DNA from: Magnolia sinica
Lineage: Eukaryota; Streptophyta; Magnoliopsida; Magnoliales; Magnoliaceae
NCBI RefSeq assembly: GCF_029962835.1
Contig: NC_080575.1
Span: 41,578,336-41,642,335 of the forward strand
DNA: 64,000 nucleotides
Direction: 5' to 3'
Shown here: piece by piece, positions 22,959 through 35,163 of the stretch
Position numbering within the stretch: position 1 is the first letter of the stretch
How the letters are laid out: each line of letters opens with the position of its first letter
Position numbers and translations under genes: made by a program
Notes under the pieces: model-generated
Told to the model about the DNA's origin: nothing
Databases searched by the model: none
The model's input: the letters and a program-made list of their open reading frames with translations, nothing else

Positions 22959-23770
22959 GTAATGCTTTGATATTTTGGAATGGTTTTCTTTGATTTTTTC
23001 TTTTTTTAATATTAGAGTGTAATTAAATTGAGAGTTGTTGTAGATGCTAATAGATTCTTAACTTTCTAAATCTGTTCCTTTACTACTATTATTATGATCA
23101 TTATGTAGAAGATTCTTGTTTGGATTCTCAACACATCTTAGATACCATCCAGTTTCATCCATGTCACCTAAAGCAGATCATAGAATTGTAATTAATGAAC
23201 TAGATTCACCACTGATATTGGTCATGTGTACACTTGAATGTCACGTGTGAAGGGTGCATATGGATGGATGGGTGTGGATAAAACACATGCATCAATGTAG
23301 GGCCAATAGATGTAATGGAATTCAAGTTACAACATTTATTGCATTGATAGTTTTTAACTTTTTAAGGATAGGATCAAATGATTGATTATTTTTCATGCAT
23401 CAATTTGTTGAATGCTGTCTTTTTACTCTCTTTTTTTTTTTTCCTTATGTGCAGGATTTTAATCAATTTTGCCTGAATTTAGGCCTACAAGCACTTTAGC
23501 CTTTTGACACCACTCGTGCTACGAGTAGACCATATAGAGGATTTGTTTTTATTTATTTATTCGAGACTATTTTTAATTTATTGTAATAAATATTATACTT
23601 TTTTTATTATGAAGTAATATAAATATTATTTAATATTCAGTTTTAATTGTATTGCATCATTTTTTATGTTTCAAATATTTAAAAAAGGCAGGTTTTTCAA
23701 TTGAATTATATATAATAAAAAAAATATTATATGGCCTATTGGGGCCTTTCAAATCTATACAAAGACTTTT

Positions 23771-24066
23771 ACCGGCGCCTGTGTAGATTAGCGGCGCTTT
23801 TTGTGAACAAAGTGTTGGCGCTTAATGCACTTATCCAGCGCTATTTACTTATGCCGGCGCTTCTGTCAGAAATAACCCCGCCGCCCAAAGCGTCCGTAAA
23901 TGCGCCGCAAAAAGGTGTACAATTAGCGGCGCTCAGACAAGCGCCGCGAAAATGTAGTAGCGCCGCTGAAACTTTTAGTGACACCCTCAGTTATCGGCGC
24001 TTGGCTAGCGCTGGGATAGAAAACAGCGGCGCTTTTAGGGTTTTTAGCGGCGCATTAAAGCGCCTG
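23771..24066. repeat. CACTA subterminal repeat cluster (GGCGC-type)
   Basis: Many copies, in both orientations, of a GC-rich unit built on AGCGGCGCTTTT/GCGCCGC within 300 bp of the right end. Such clusters are the transposase-binding sites of CACTA elements. The left end has only two or three (17089-17135), so the array is strongly one-sided. Confidence 0.85.
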
Positions 24067-24498
24067 GAAATACCCTTTTTCCTGGAGTGCGGTCTGGATA
24101 AAACCTAATATCACGGTGGGCCCCACGCAGCTCCTGCCTGGGACCAATTTCCGCACAGGTGGGGCAGGACGCAATCCGCTTCCTTAAAATTGCCCCCGGC
24201 ACTGTGAAACCCCACACTACAGGAATGAATAAATAATATGATACCATTGACCAACCATGCATTTGGTGACTACCAATCGGCGAGTTGTGATTATATTCTA
24301 TCCTACGGTGGCCCACCTAATTTAAAACAGATTCTACGGTGGTAAATGTATGCAAAATTTACAGTGTTCGCCTTCATGACTAGATGGTCATACCCTGCCA
24401 CAGCATCAATGGTTTTTCTCTTGGAACTCACTACATGTAATGCGAAGATAAACATAATGATCGTTATTTCCTTGAGATGTGTGAATCCACATTTATGG

Positions 24499-24975
24499 GA
24501 CGCGGCTTGGGTGGATCCGTGATTGAGGGGCCCACCGTGATGTATTTGTCTTATATCAATACCGTCCGTCCGCTTCTCCAGCTCATTTTCTGGCATTAGC
24601 CAAAAATTACAGCTGATCCAAATCTCAGATGGACAATATCATAGAAAGCTGTGGTGATTACCATTAAAAACTTATTGGGATCGACAAAATTAAGTTTTGG
24701 ATCAAGCTTATATTTTCTTGGTCCCTTCATCCAGGTCTTTGTGACCTTTTCAACAGGTTGGATGGTAAATAAGCATTCCAGTGGCCGCTAAGAAGTTTTG
24801 AATGGTAGGCATTCGATCACCATTACTTCGTGTAGTGTGGTCCACCTGAGATTTTGATCTGCTGCATTTTTGGGATCACACACTAAAATGATCTGGAGAA
24901 ATTGATGAACGGCATGGATATAAGGAAAATATATCACAGTGGACCCCACATTCAATGATCCACCGAGGCGGCGTC
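24499..24975. mobile_element. Mutator-like MITE, 477 bp, upstream of the FAP-type gene
   Basis: Inverted ends of about 42 bp: GACGCGGCTTGGGTGGATC on the left and GACGCCGCCTCGGTGGATC from the right end. Flanks carry the same 10 bp, ACATTTATGG (24489-24498 and 24977-24986), with one extra G before the right copy. Length, non-coding content and 9-11 bp duplication fit a Mutator-like MITE. Its inner sequence is the dispersed GTGGTCCACC/GGGGCCCACC repeat seen throughout the window. Confidence 0.8.
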
Positions 24976-25077
24976 GACATTTATGGGGCATCATCCAATC
25001 AACCTACGACGTATTCAGAAACAAGTTTACAAATATCGATGTTTATAATTATCATCCGGTGACGAATGTCTGATTTC

Positions 25078-25180
25078 CACGTGGACAAACCAAAATGTTC
25101 CACGTCCGACAGTCAAATAAATGCTCGCTACATCTCCTTTCCAAACTTCAACGGTAGCTAGCTCTTACACTTGTATAAAT
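25078..25180 (+). promoter_or_regulatory. Proximal promoter of the FAP-type gene: G-box and TATA box
   Basis: CCACGTGG (G-box core CACGTG at 25078-25083) lies 90 bp before TATAAAT at 25174-25180, which lies about 90 bp before the ATG at 25271. A second CCACGT occurs near 25101. G-boxes are bound by bZIP and bHLH factors; light or ABA control is possible but unproven. Confidence 0.65.
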
Positions 25181-25270
25181 ACATGCACACACGTATATGG
25201 AAACATCATTCAAACCCAAAGTCTTGTGTGCAATCTACTTTCTTTTCTTCTTCTTCTCTAACCCAAAGAC

Positions 25271-27378
25271 ATGGCTCCCGTTGTTGAAGAGTCCGTGCCA
25301 AAAGAAGAAGTGAAAGATCTTAAGGCCAAGGAGGAGGTGAAAGAGGGCGAGAAGGTTGCACCCGAAGAGGAGAACAAGGTTGCACCCGAAGAGGAAAAGG
25401 CCGCGGAGATTGCACCGAAGGAGGAACTCGTGGAAGAAGAGAAGATACCAACTGAAGTCGAGCCCAAGACCGGCGTGGCTTTCCCCACGAAGCTGCACGA
25501 TGGGAAACGGCTGAAGTCGGTGGGCATGAGGAAGAAGAGCATTCTAGGCCTTGGTGTGAAGATCTATGCATTCGGTATGGTAACGAAACCCGAAATAAAG
25601 TTAGTCTATTGATTGATGGGGATATTGATTTTAGATGTTGTGTTTTTCTTGGGTCATGCAGGGATATATGGAGACAACGAGAAATTGAAGGAGCTTCTGA
25701 GTTCGAGGATCGCGGGTGGCCCACCCACGAAACCCACAAAAGAAATGTACGATCTGGCAATCGACAGCGATATGGGGATGATGGTGAGGATGATCATCGT
25801 CTTTGCTGGTCTCACCATGAACATGGTGAAGAAGAACTTTGATGAAGGCCTTGGAGCATCCATTAAGAAGCTGACGGGAGGTCGAAAGGACGAGAACCTC
25901 ATTAACAAGTATTATCTGTTATTTCTACTCTTTAACTCTTTAACCGTCTATGCTCTACCATTGATTTTAATACTCATGTAAGTAAAACTCAGACTCGATC
26001 GGACCTGAGTGGCTCGACGTCATGAGTCGCCTGTATGGGTCATGCCAGAACTAGCCGAGTCATGACTCAACTCGGGACCAGACGAGTTGTCTAACCCTTG
26101 CCACTTCCCTTAATAATAATAATAACAGCTGTGTTGCATGGTATGGTCAGGGTAATGGGAGCAGCATCTGATAACATCAAGCTAACCACCGGTTCCGTGA
26201 TAGAGATAACGAGGCTTCCGGGATTTACTCTCCAAACAAAAGGTAATTAGTAGAGAGAAACACACCATCTCTTTTTATTGATTTTTTACTTTTTAAACGC
26301 ACCATCTCCCGCATGTATCTTTGCATGCACCTTGGTTGAAGAAGGCGCCTTTGTTGCAAACGTGCGTGGCCATAACGGATAGAGGTTTGTCCATGCCCAG
26401 ATATGCAAGCCTCCTAGCTAAATCAACTAGCCTCTTACAACCCAATCAAATCTGCTCCGTCCAAGTGGGGTCAATTTTCAATGTTAGGACAGGGGGCAAA
26501 AAAATAATAATAATAATAATAAAGAAGAAAAAAAAAACAAACATAAACTAAGGTGGGTCAAACCACAGAAGACAGTTGGGATATGGAGCGCCCAACCAAT
26601 AAAACCTCCCTAGAGGTCTGTGGGTCCCACCACGTCGTTTATATATTTGTTATCCAAGCCATTCTTCATATACGCCCCACTAGGATGAAGAGACAAAAAA
26701 TCAGGCTGTTTCAGTCCTCAGTCCTCAGGTGGGCCATGCCACGTGAATTAAAGGTTTGAGGCATCATTTGAAATTGTTCCCTATGGTGCGGCCCACCTGT
26801 CTTTGATCAACTTGATTTCTACAGCGAACATGAGGGGGACAAGGAAGATAAGGCCTATAGACCACATGGGCCCTACATAGGGTCCGCCACAATGTTCATG
26901 CAAAATCTATCCGTCCATCTGTTTCGTCCACTCATGTTAGGACGAGCTAAAAATTGAGGTAAATTAAAAACTCAACTGGCCCACGAATGTTTATATGCCA
27001 TCAAAATCATCGATAAGGTCGTTGTCACTTTGATAAACGGAAAATACAAATATTAGCTGGATTCAAAACTTATGTGACCCCACAAATGTTTCAATAGTTC
27101 TGTTTAATCGATCCACACTATTTCATGTCTTGTGGGCCACTTCAATTTTGGAGAGCCGGCAAAACGGATGGACGGGTAAGATTTATCCTGAACATCGCCA
27201 TCAGAGCATTGTACTAAATGTGTGGATTTGCTGGTGGGTTGCAGTGAACGACGAGGTGGTAAGCAACGTGGAGAGTGAGCTGATATGCAGGGCCTACTTT
27301 CACATGTACCTGGGTGATGATCCCTTTGATAAGGATGCCAAAGAAAAGTTTGGGAAATCCCTTCTTCCATTGTTCTAG
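25271..27378 (+). CDS. Chalcone isomerase-like fatty-acid-binding protein (FAP type), four exons
   Basis: CDS by splice logic: 25271-25574, 25662-25908, 26151-26242, 27245-27378 (777 nt, 258 residues). All introns are GT-AG, and phases join cleanly at Gly102 and at the two Lys-Val junctions (KVMGA, KVNDE). Residues 1-65 are a Glu/Lys/Pro-rich tail with repeated VAPEEE units. Residues 66-258 form the chalcone-isomerase fold family (EPKTGVAFPTKL, KKSILGLGVKIYAFG, MVKKNFDEGLG, GSVIEITRLPG, YLGDDPFDKDAKEKFG). This pattern matches plant FAP1-type proteins, which bind fatty acids in plastids and are not flavonoid enzymes. The N-terminus does not look like an ordinary transit peptide, so location is uncertain. 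A G-box/TATA promoter precedes it; AATAAG near 27468 could serve polyadenylation. Intron 3 (1002 bp) is swollen by dispersed repeat. No break is seen. Confidence 0.9.
26504..27140. repeat. Dispersed GTGGGNCCCACC-type repeat and AAT microsatellite in intron 3
   Basis: An (AAT)n run near 26505-26523 is followed by repeat sequence of the same family as the two Mutator-like MITEs (phrases such as GGCCCACCTGTC, CCGTCCATC, TTTATATGCCATC, GTGGGCCACTTC). Clear inverted ends were not found. Confidence 0.6.
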
Positions 27379-29030
27379 ATTTACCTATGACGTTCATGAA
27401 CCTTGTTTCTTTAGAGGAACCGGTTTGAATAATACGGGCTGACCTTTGGTCCACCTTTCTTCTGATGTAATAAGAACGTTGAGACGGCTGAGAATTTTAA
27501 TTACGTGAGTTTTCTATATTCATGTGAATGCATGTGTATTGAACCATGTTTGTTTGTGTTAGAGAGAAGATCCAGTTGTGCTTTCTGTGTCATGTTAGTA
27601 ATCAACCATTCAATCTCTATTCATGTGAATGTGTATTACGCTGTACAAAATCCCAACCTTTCATCAATTGGGTCCCACCATGGTGGGTATGTGGTGGTCA
27701 CTCACACTGGTGGGGTGATCCTCGTCGTTGATCACAGTACTTTTTGACGGTTACAAATGAACAGCGAGGAATCAGTAGACCCATTGGTTGAACTTCAAAG
27801 GAGAAAAAATTCCTGTGTGTAACAGGTGTTGCAAAGGATTCTGGTCCACTTAAAAACAACAGAGAAACTATCCAGTGCCAAAAGCTAATGTCCAAAAGAT
27901 GGTTCTCAAGCAGCCAAGTTCCTAAGCTATGTGGGCCCGCCATGTTGTCTGTATGACATCCACTCCGTCTATCATCAGATGTGAACATCTCAACGACTAA
28001 GCCAAAGTTGGCACACGTATAGAGGCGATTAACATGTTATATGGCTGTCTCCACCGTGTTTGTGTCCGGACCAAAGAGCAAGGCGGGTTCTTCAATTGGC
28101 TAGGCCACACGTGTGTGAACTGCTGGCCTGATTGTTAACACTGTTTTCTTTATACATGCACGTGCGGCCACCTTATGGATGGACCATACTATTATTGAGC
28201 TATGGCACAAAAAAGCAGATGAGCGGCTCTTCAACTCGCACGTGAGCCAGTTTGGTACCTGTGGATGCATATAGATGTGCTTTCATGGGTGTGTGTTGTA
28301 AGAATCCTATAAGATGGGCCTTGTTGATCAACGGTTGAGATTAACCTAAAGGTTGGATGATGTGATTGGGTACACCAGTGGGCCCCACTACATTGATACA
28401 TCTAAAAATTCGTTTAAGGGGCGGTGTGCTTCTACTACGCACACGGTATCATAAGATAACTAGGATTCCCTGTTTCATGTGGAGCCTTCCAGAGAGAGGA
28501 GTTTTGGTGGGTTTCAAACTCCTTTCCCCTCTTTAAATATAAATAAGAGCTAGGTCCTCAATCCAACACCATGACAGAAGCAAAATCCAATCGTATCTTC
28601 TCTAAAGAGGTGTAAAGGAAAGGAAGATCCCGGCATCCAAATTTGACTATCCGGCATCTGAATTTGACTAGCAATGGCGACTCAAATAGGTATGTTATGG
28701 TCTTCATCGATCCTTCATATCCAATGCACAGATGATCCTACCGAAATTCAGCATCAAGACTTAACATTTGGTATCAGAGACTCTGTGCATCTGGTATGGA
28801 GAACTAAATACAACAATAGGGATTTCAATTCCTAAATACCAGAATTAGGGATTTCAAATCCTAATCCCCAATTTCAATCAAAATTAGGGATTTCGGAACC
28901 CAGATCCCTAATCCCTAATTCAGTCACAAATTAGGTTCTTTTTTCGAAATTCCTAATTCAAGAAATCAGGATTTCGAAATTCCCAAATTAGTTTGAATGG
29001 GTATTTCAGATTTTAATCCCAAATCCAGGG
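27379..29030. other. Intergenic region downstream of the FAP-type gene
   Basis: Non-coding. It contains the gene's 3' end and short pieces of the dispersed GGGCCCAC repeat (27930-27950, 28380-28400). A TATA-like TAAATATAAATA lies near 28535, and several diverged AATTAGGGATTTC repeats at 28830-28960. No ORF is supported. Confidence 0.5.
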
Positions 29031-30999
29031 ACTGATAGCTTTCGGGATACCCCGAATCCGGCACTCAACTTCCATACATTAAGTCCCAAATTTGGCACAC
29101 CACAAGGAAGATTTTTTATTGATTTTTTTGTTGTATATACATATAATAATACCTGAGCATAAAGATCCATGATCAAAATACCAAGCAACACTCTCCATTA
29201 TAAATCCTGATGGTTACAAGTATAATGCTTTACAAAAGGTACATAACGTCATCACTGCCAAATTGAAAATAGATGCAATGCATCGAGAAAGCTAAGTCTT
29301 CTAAGCTACTCCAGCCCTGAAAAAAATGGAAAATAGGAAGCTTAAGCAAAAAGCCTAGTGAGTGCATATATGTGTGCAGTGTGTCCTATATGCAAGCAAG
29401 ATAAATATGCCATAGAGAAATCATGTATGGTGAAAGGCATGTAGTATGTAAGATATGATGCCCATGCCAATGTAATGCATTATATAACATAGGAACACTC
29501 CGAGTCAATGCTACCAACATCACTAAGTCATATTTTCATTTCTCCTATACTACAACCATATCCTTATTACACGCATCCGTAATCACATCATCATCATCAT
29601 ATTATTATGCCATAATCATACAATATCAGAAATACTGGTAAGATCATGAATCATACGATATCAGAGTAAGCGAAAATACTGACAAGTCCATGAGTCTACA
29701 ATATCAGAGTACGCAATACAGATCAACTATATAAATGAGGAGTCATAAAGAGTTAAATATCAAATGTCGAGGATGCAATGCATATATAATTCCTAATGAG
29801 TTCACGAATACCGTCAGCCGTATGTAAATGCAGAAATATAGTAACCCAAAATGTCATATGTCATGGATGTAATGTAATATGCGGTGCGAATGGAATGACC
29901 ATGGTAGAGTGTGAAGTCGAGATGATAGTACGTAGTATCGTAGGCTATGGGGTCCATCACAAGGGACTTCTATCCAAACCAATCCCATACCTAATTTAGA
30001 TAGTCAGACTCAATGTAGTAAACTCCTGATCTCAGGTTAGTCGTGCGCCTCATCCGAAATCTTGGTCATTGCGAAGGTACACATAACAAATAGTTGTGCA
30101 CCACCAGCCCGAGTGGATAGTGAATGAATGAATGAATGAGTATGCAACTCCTGATCAATAAGTCCACATATTAGTACTCATCTCTGGGATCATCACCGGG
30201 GTCTATTACACTCTATGCCAGTTTACCGCCCCTATCCAACCGCACAAATAGGTAAGTGGAAGAGACCTCACTATCCACCTACCAATATCAGGCCCAGCTC
30301 GTCGATAGCGGACCCATTCTTCAAGGTGGTCAAACTTAACCTAGAAATTGCCCTCTCACTCAGGTGGGTAAGGTCACACCCCCTCTCAACCGACCACGAC
30401 ACAGTGGGAGACGCGACCTACTGGTATACGGCCCTCATGTGCTCATATATATCTACCCGGTCTCGACGTTGGGGCGTCTTCTGGTACCAAGAGGGTTTAT
30501 GAATTTTCACCTAAGGCCATCTATGGTAGCCCGATGCTAATAACATATTTCTAGTATCCCATCTAGCCATACACAATATGCCTGTGGAGACTACGGCCTT
30601 CATGTCGCTAGGGCGTACAGTAATCACAACACACGATGCAAGATGCATGAGTCATATAATCCAGTCATGCATCAATCCTGCACATACCGTGCACTCATGT
30701 GAGATAACCTCCGCCTATCAGGGAGTCTCATAACAATCTGTCCAATGATATATGCAATGGTTAACCACATCTCATAACAAACATGCAGATGATGCGTATT
30801 GGCATGTATCATGATATTATGCTGTCATATACTCATAATTGGTATCGACAATCGACCTCGATAATCAGCATCGGCCTCGCTAATCAGAATCGACCTAACA
30901 AAGGACCTAAGGGAAGGTCATAATGTGGACATTTAACCATCATTGCCCATTAATGTGGACATTCAACCCACATTGCTCCCAAGCAGTGGCCCACATAGG

Positions 31000-31600
31000 G
31001 CCAAACATAAAGTGGGCCCATGGCCTCACACAAAGGCTTAATATACATCACAATGGGCCTCTTACAAGGGCTACATACACATGACTATGAGCCGCATCAC
31101 ATGCGCCTAATATACATCGTGATGGGCCGTAACCCATGAGCCTCAAATACAACAAGTGGGCCGCACCAATGGACCTCATATACACAGCAGGTGAGCCCTG
31201 CTCATGGGCTTCAAATACATAACATGTGGGCCCTACACATGGGTCTCGTATGCTTCAAATGGGTCACATATCTGGGTCTCAAATATATCAAATGGGCCAC
31301 GCGTCATGGGTCTAATATACGTCACAATGGGCCACACGATAAGGGCCTAATACACACATAACGGGCCTTGTGTTCATCTAGTCAGGCCTCATCATATGGG
31401 CCTCATATACACAAAATTGGGCCTTAAACATGGGTTGAATACTCATCACAATGGACCTCAAATACGGGCAGCATATACATCACATGGGCCTCGGCACATG
31501 GACCATAAACATGAGCCTTAAATATATCATAATGGGCCTCATATACATCAAGTGGGCTACATCAATGGGCCACACTAATGGGGCAACCACTTTACTAAAC
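31000..31600. repeat. GGGCC-spaced minisatellite (copy A0)
   Basis: More than fifteen degenerate units of about 30-40 bp, each with (A/G)TGGGCC or TGGGCT followed by ATACATCACA-like sequence. Confidence 0.85.
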
Positions 31601-32620
31601 TTTCACATAGTCAGGTGGCCAGTACCACAATTTCACATAGTTTAGCAGTTACCTAAGCACCACATAATCATATAGTTGGGCCACACATTCCCCACATACC
31701 CATATGATTTACGGCTATCCACGTCATGCATGATCACAAGATTTATGAGCTACATATTCAACACTATTTTGCCAAATCTAGTTGTCATTCATCCCGTCAG
31801 TGATCATATGGTTAAGGGCCACATCATTCATAAATCTACTTAGACAAGTAGTCACACAATTGTCCCAATTCATACAGTTAGGTGAGCTATAAAAATCAAG
31901 CACTCACATGTGGTGGTCCACATAACTTCCACCAATCCACACTACTAGTTGGGCCACCCAAAATCCCAAATTCCTATGGTATAGTGATCTACGAGTTCTA
32001 CCAATTGACGATCCAAATGAGGAATAACCATTACAATAGGTACCATGAAAACGACTTAGATTGCAATAAATATATAGGCAGCCCCACACTCTAAAATGAT
32101 CTAACAAAATAAATGAATAGCTGGTAAAACATATATATTAGGTGGTCTATGATCGGTTTAAAAAAGAATAGATGGATAGATTTCTTACAAACATTACTGC
32201 ATCTCTAAGAAATATTTAACAGAGGACAAGTGATCAATATTGCTCCCGTGGCATAAGATTTGGATCTGACTAGTCTATGGGATCATACCTTAAAATGATA
32301 AGGATGAACCAATGAATGGCATGGATCTACATCATACTACAAGGTGGAGTCCATGGTCAAGGAAGCGTCCCAACATATAGGGGGGCACACTAGAGCCTAA
32401 GAATTTCCAATGGTTGGTACCACTATTTCTACTTATAGTGTGACCCACCTAAAATTGAGTTCTACTTCATCTTGTGTCCACGAGCAAGAGGTGGGTCCAC
32501 TTCCCAAGTGACTGGAAAATATAGGCAATGTGGGTATACAACACATGCACCTAGGTGGGCTCCACATGTATCACGTTATGTCCAGGAAAGTTTTCATTGG
32601 TAAAATGCAACTCCTTTTCC

Positions 32621-32661
<41 letters not shown>
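32621..32661. repeat. (TTA)n microsatellite
   Basis: A pure TTA run of about 13 units inside copy A0. Confidence 0.95.
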
Positions 32662-32662
<1 letters not shown>

Positions 32663-34090
32663 TTTATATAATTGTGGGTCCCATTGACATGGTGGGGTCC
32701 ACCCCATGAACAATTTGTACAACAAACAACATCATAGTTGATATCACTCATTAGATGAACGACATGGCTATAAGGTACATACATCGGGTGGGGCCCTCAA
32801 CACATGCATGGTCTAAATGATGGATGACCTAGATAGAAAATACATGGAACGATTTGGCTCCGCTATCCAATGACTGACCCAACTTTGGTGGCAATTACAC
32901 ATCACAGTAGGACTCTAAGGGCTTTAATGGTAGGGATTTTTATTCCCACTGTTTCTTATAGTGTGGTCCACCTAAGGCGTGGATCCTCATTCTTTTACTC
33001 ATGACTTAAAATGGTCTGAAGGAGTGGATGAATGGCCCAAATATATTTTTCGTCACCAAGGTGGGCCCCAGAAAAATCTGAGTATTTGAGTATAATTTTC
33101 ACTGTTCAAGTGGCAAGGCCTGCATGAGCTTCTAATCGGCCTGATTTTTGGGACCATACAATGAATGGGGCTAGTAAGATGGATGAATGGTGTGGATTTA
33201 ACACATACATCATGGTGTGGCCATGATCAACCCCCACAAAACCTTACCCCAAAGGTGGACCCGCCTTCTCTGGACGTCACCTCCTCCACGGCCTTTCTTT
33301 TATTTTATTTTATTATTTTATTTTTATATTTCTCTTCAAGGTGGGTCACTTGAGAGATCCAGTCCATCCATTGTGTGTGTCCCACTTGGTGGAGGGGTCA
33401 GTCCAAGTTTCAAATGCATCCAAATTTCAGGTGGGCTCCAGCAAGTGCCCTTATATGTTTTAGGCATGTCTTCACATGATTTTTGATGGTGTGGGCCACC
33501 TAAGTTCCATGTATGGCTGATTTTTGGGGGATCCCATCATTTAAAGGGGACCCATCAAATGCAAGGTGCTAATGTTCGACATACATCATGGTAGGCCCTA
33601 CAGATAAGACCCACGGTCCCTGCCAACATAAGTAGCAAGACGCTACTTGCCGCAGTGTCATCTTGACACTGTTAGCAACACCGTCAGATGCTGTATTTTT
33701 ATTTATTTATTTATTTATTTTCTTGTGGTTTTTCATAGGTGGGACCCATATTAAGATGATCTAGTCCATCTGTTGCATTCTATGGCCCGGGATTGACCTA
33801 TCAAGCACAATATTTAATATATTTTGACGCACAGAAATATCACAATGGGCCCTAATAGTTTATCACTATCAAAATAATGTTTTTTGATGGTGTGGCCTAC
33901 CAGAGATTTGGATTGATATCATTTTTGTGGTCAATGTCTAAAATGAGTTAGGGAATTGAATGGACGGTGTGGATTAAATATATATATCATGGGTGGGGCC
34001 CATTGTGGACCCACACCCCAGCCCCTATTGTGAAACAACTGGGATGCTGCTTGCTGCAGCTGGGACGCTGGCAGCAACAGCGTCCACCCC

Positions 34091-34104
34091 TCTTTTATTT
34101 TATT

Positions 34105-34137
<33 letters not shown>

Positions 34138-34140
34138 TTT
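34091..34140. repeat. (TTTA)n/(TTA)n microsatellite
   Basis: TTTA units merge into TTA units. A further short TTA run is at 34265-34292. Confidence 0.9.
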
Positions 34141-34576
34141 ATGGTGTGGTGTGTACATGTGTGCATGGGTGTGTGTGTGTGTGTTTTGCCAGCCCAATGG
34201 GCCACACTTTGGACAGTTTGGATGGCCTACAAAATTCTTGTGGGGCCCACTATCATTGGGTCCCACATAAAGTCTATAACAAATTATTATTATTATTATT
34301 TTGTATGAATCCTCCTATACATCCACACCATTAATCACATCATTATCATCATATCATCACAACTATTAATCATCTTTTTATATGAATTCTCCTATACATC
34401 CACACCGTTGATCATATCATTATCATCAAATCATCAACACTATTAATCATCCAAATAATAAAAAAAGAGAACAAACCATAAGAGTGGAGGGGGTGTACTC
34501 ACCTTGATGGATTAGATGGATGGTTGAGATGGATGGAAGGGATGAGATTGATGGAGTTGATGGCCCACCAAGATCA

Positions 34577-34621
34577 CTCTTCTCTCTCTCTCTCTCTCTC
34601 TCTATGTGTGTGTGTGTGTGT
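34577..34621. repeat. Compound (CT)n(GT)n microsatellite
   Basis: A CT run changes directly into a GT run. Confidence 0.95.
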
Positions 34622-35163
34622 AGAAAATGCAGAAATGTTAAGGGATGAAGGACTATGTGTAGAGAAATTGTTAAAATGTGGTTAGATTCAATTAATGTGA
34701 TCTTGGTTAACTTAGATTAGGATTATGACAATTAATTCATGATTTGTAATTAATGGTGGGTTAAAGGAGCATGGGATGGCATGGTGTGATGATGTCATGC
34801 TTAAGGTATAGCATGGAAAAGAGTTGACTTGAGGTGTACATGAGAGAGGGAGACGTATGGGTCTGTGACATCACACACATGGGTAGAGATTCTCTTGCCC
34901 ATGTGTGGCATGTACATGTGTGCATGGCATATGTTGTGCACATGTGTGGAATGGAGTACATATATAGCGCCTTGCGCACATGATATATTAATGATTCTTC
35001 ATGGCGTATCTCACTAACGGAGTATCGTACAGATGCACGGTTGGTACCTACACGATCGCGGTGATGGGGCGGTCGATATGAGATAGGCTTTGAGGTCTTG
35101 GGGTTCCGGTCAGTTGGGTGTGTACTATAAATGGCCAATCTAGGTCTAGCTAAGGGGGTCAAT

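Larger units (their letters stand above)
17064..24089. mobile_element. Non-autonomous CACTA transposon, 7026 bp, carrying captured gene exons
   Basis: The left end reads CACTACAACAAAAA and the right end, reverse-complemented, CACTCCAGGAAAAA, the CACTA/En-Spm pattern. Both ends are flanked by CGG (17061-17063 and 24090-24092), the expected 3-bp target duplication. GGCGC-rich subterminal repeats occur near the ends, heavily on the right (23771-24066). No transposase (TNP2-like) coding sequence is visible. The interior has exon-like segments of a host gene at 20534-21238 and unidentified exon-like pieces at 22738-22958. Confidence 0.9.
16633..24183. mobile_element. Mutator-like MITE, split by the CACTA insertion
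   Basis: The left end (16633-16680) and right end (24140-24183) are inverted copies sharing GCGGATTGCGTC followed by CCCCACC and a GGTCC block. Removing 17064-24092 joins GATGAACGG to TCTGGATAAAAC, the usual internal sequence of this repeat family, giving an element of about 520 bp. The flanks TTAAATGTT and TTAAAATTG could be a worn 9-bp duplication. It is non-coding. Confidence 0.6.
29031..35163 (-). mobile_element. Diverged copy of the giant non-coding TG...CA element family (copy A0); limits approximate
   Basis: Blocks match, in the same order, the reverse of the + copies at 51633-56914 and 42149-46131: the ATCAGAGTA segment (29620-29730), the block ending GTGGGAGACGCG (30030-30760), a short CGATAATC stretch (30840-30900), the GGGCC-spaced array (31000-31600) and GGGGCCCACC-rich sequence up to about 34300. 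The terminal regions resemble the others only loosely, and no target duplication was found. No coding sequence is seen. Confidence 0.6.

Noticed and set aside
28676..28700. Possible first exon (ATGGCGACTCAAATAG) with TATA-like sequence upstream
   Set aside because: Only five codons before a stop or donor, no downstream exon recognised.
31000..31600. CRISPR-like or regularly spaced array
   Set aside because: Units and spacers both vary and spacers are repeat-derived; this is a plant minisatellite.
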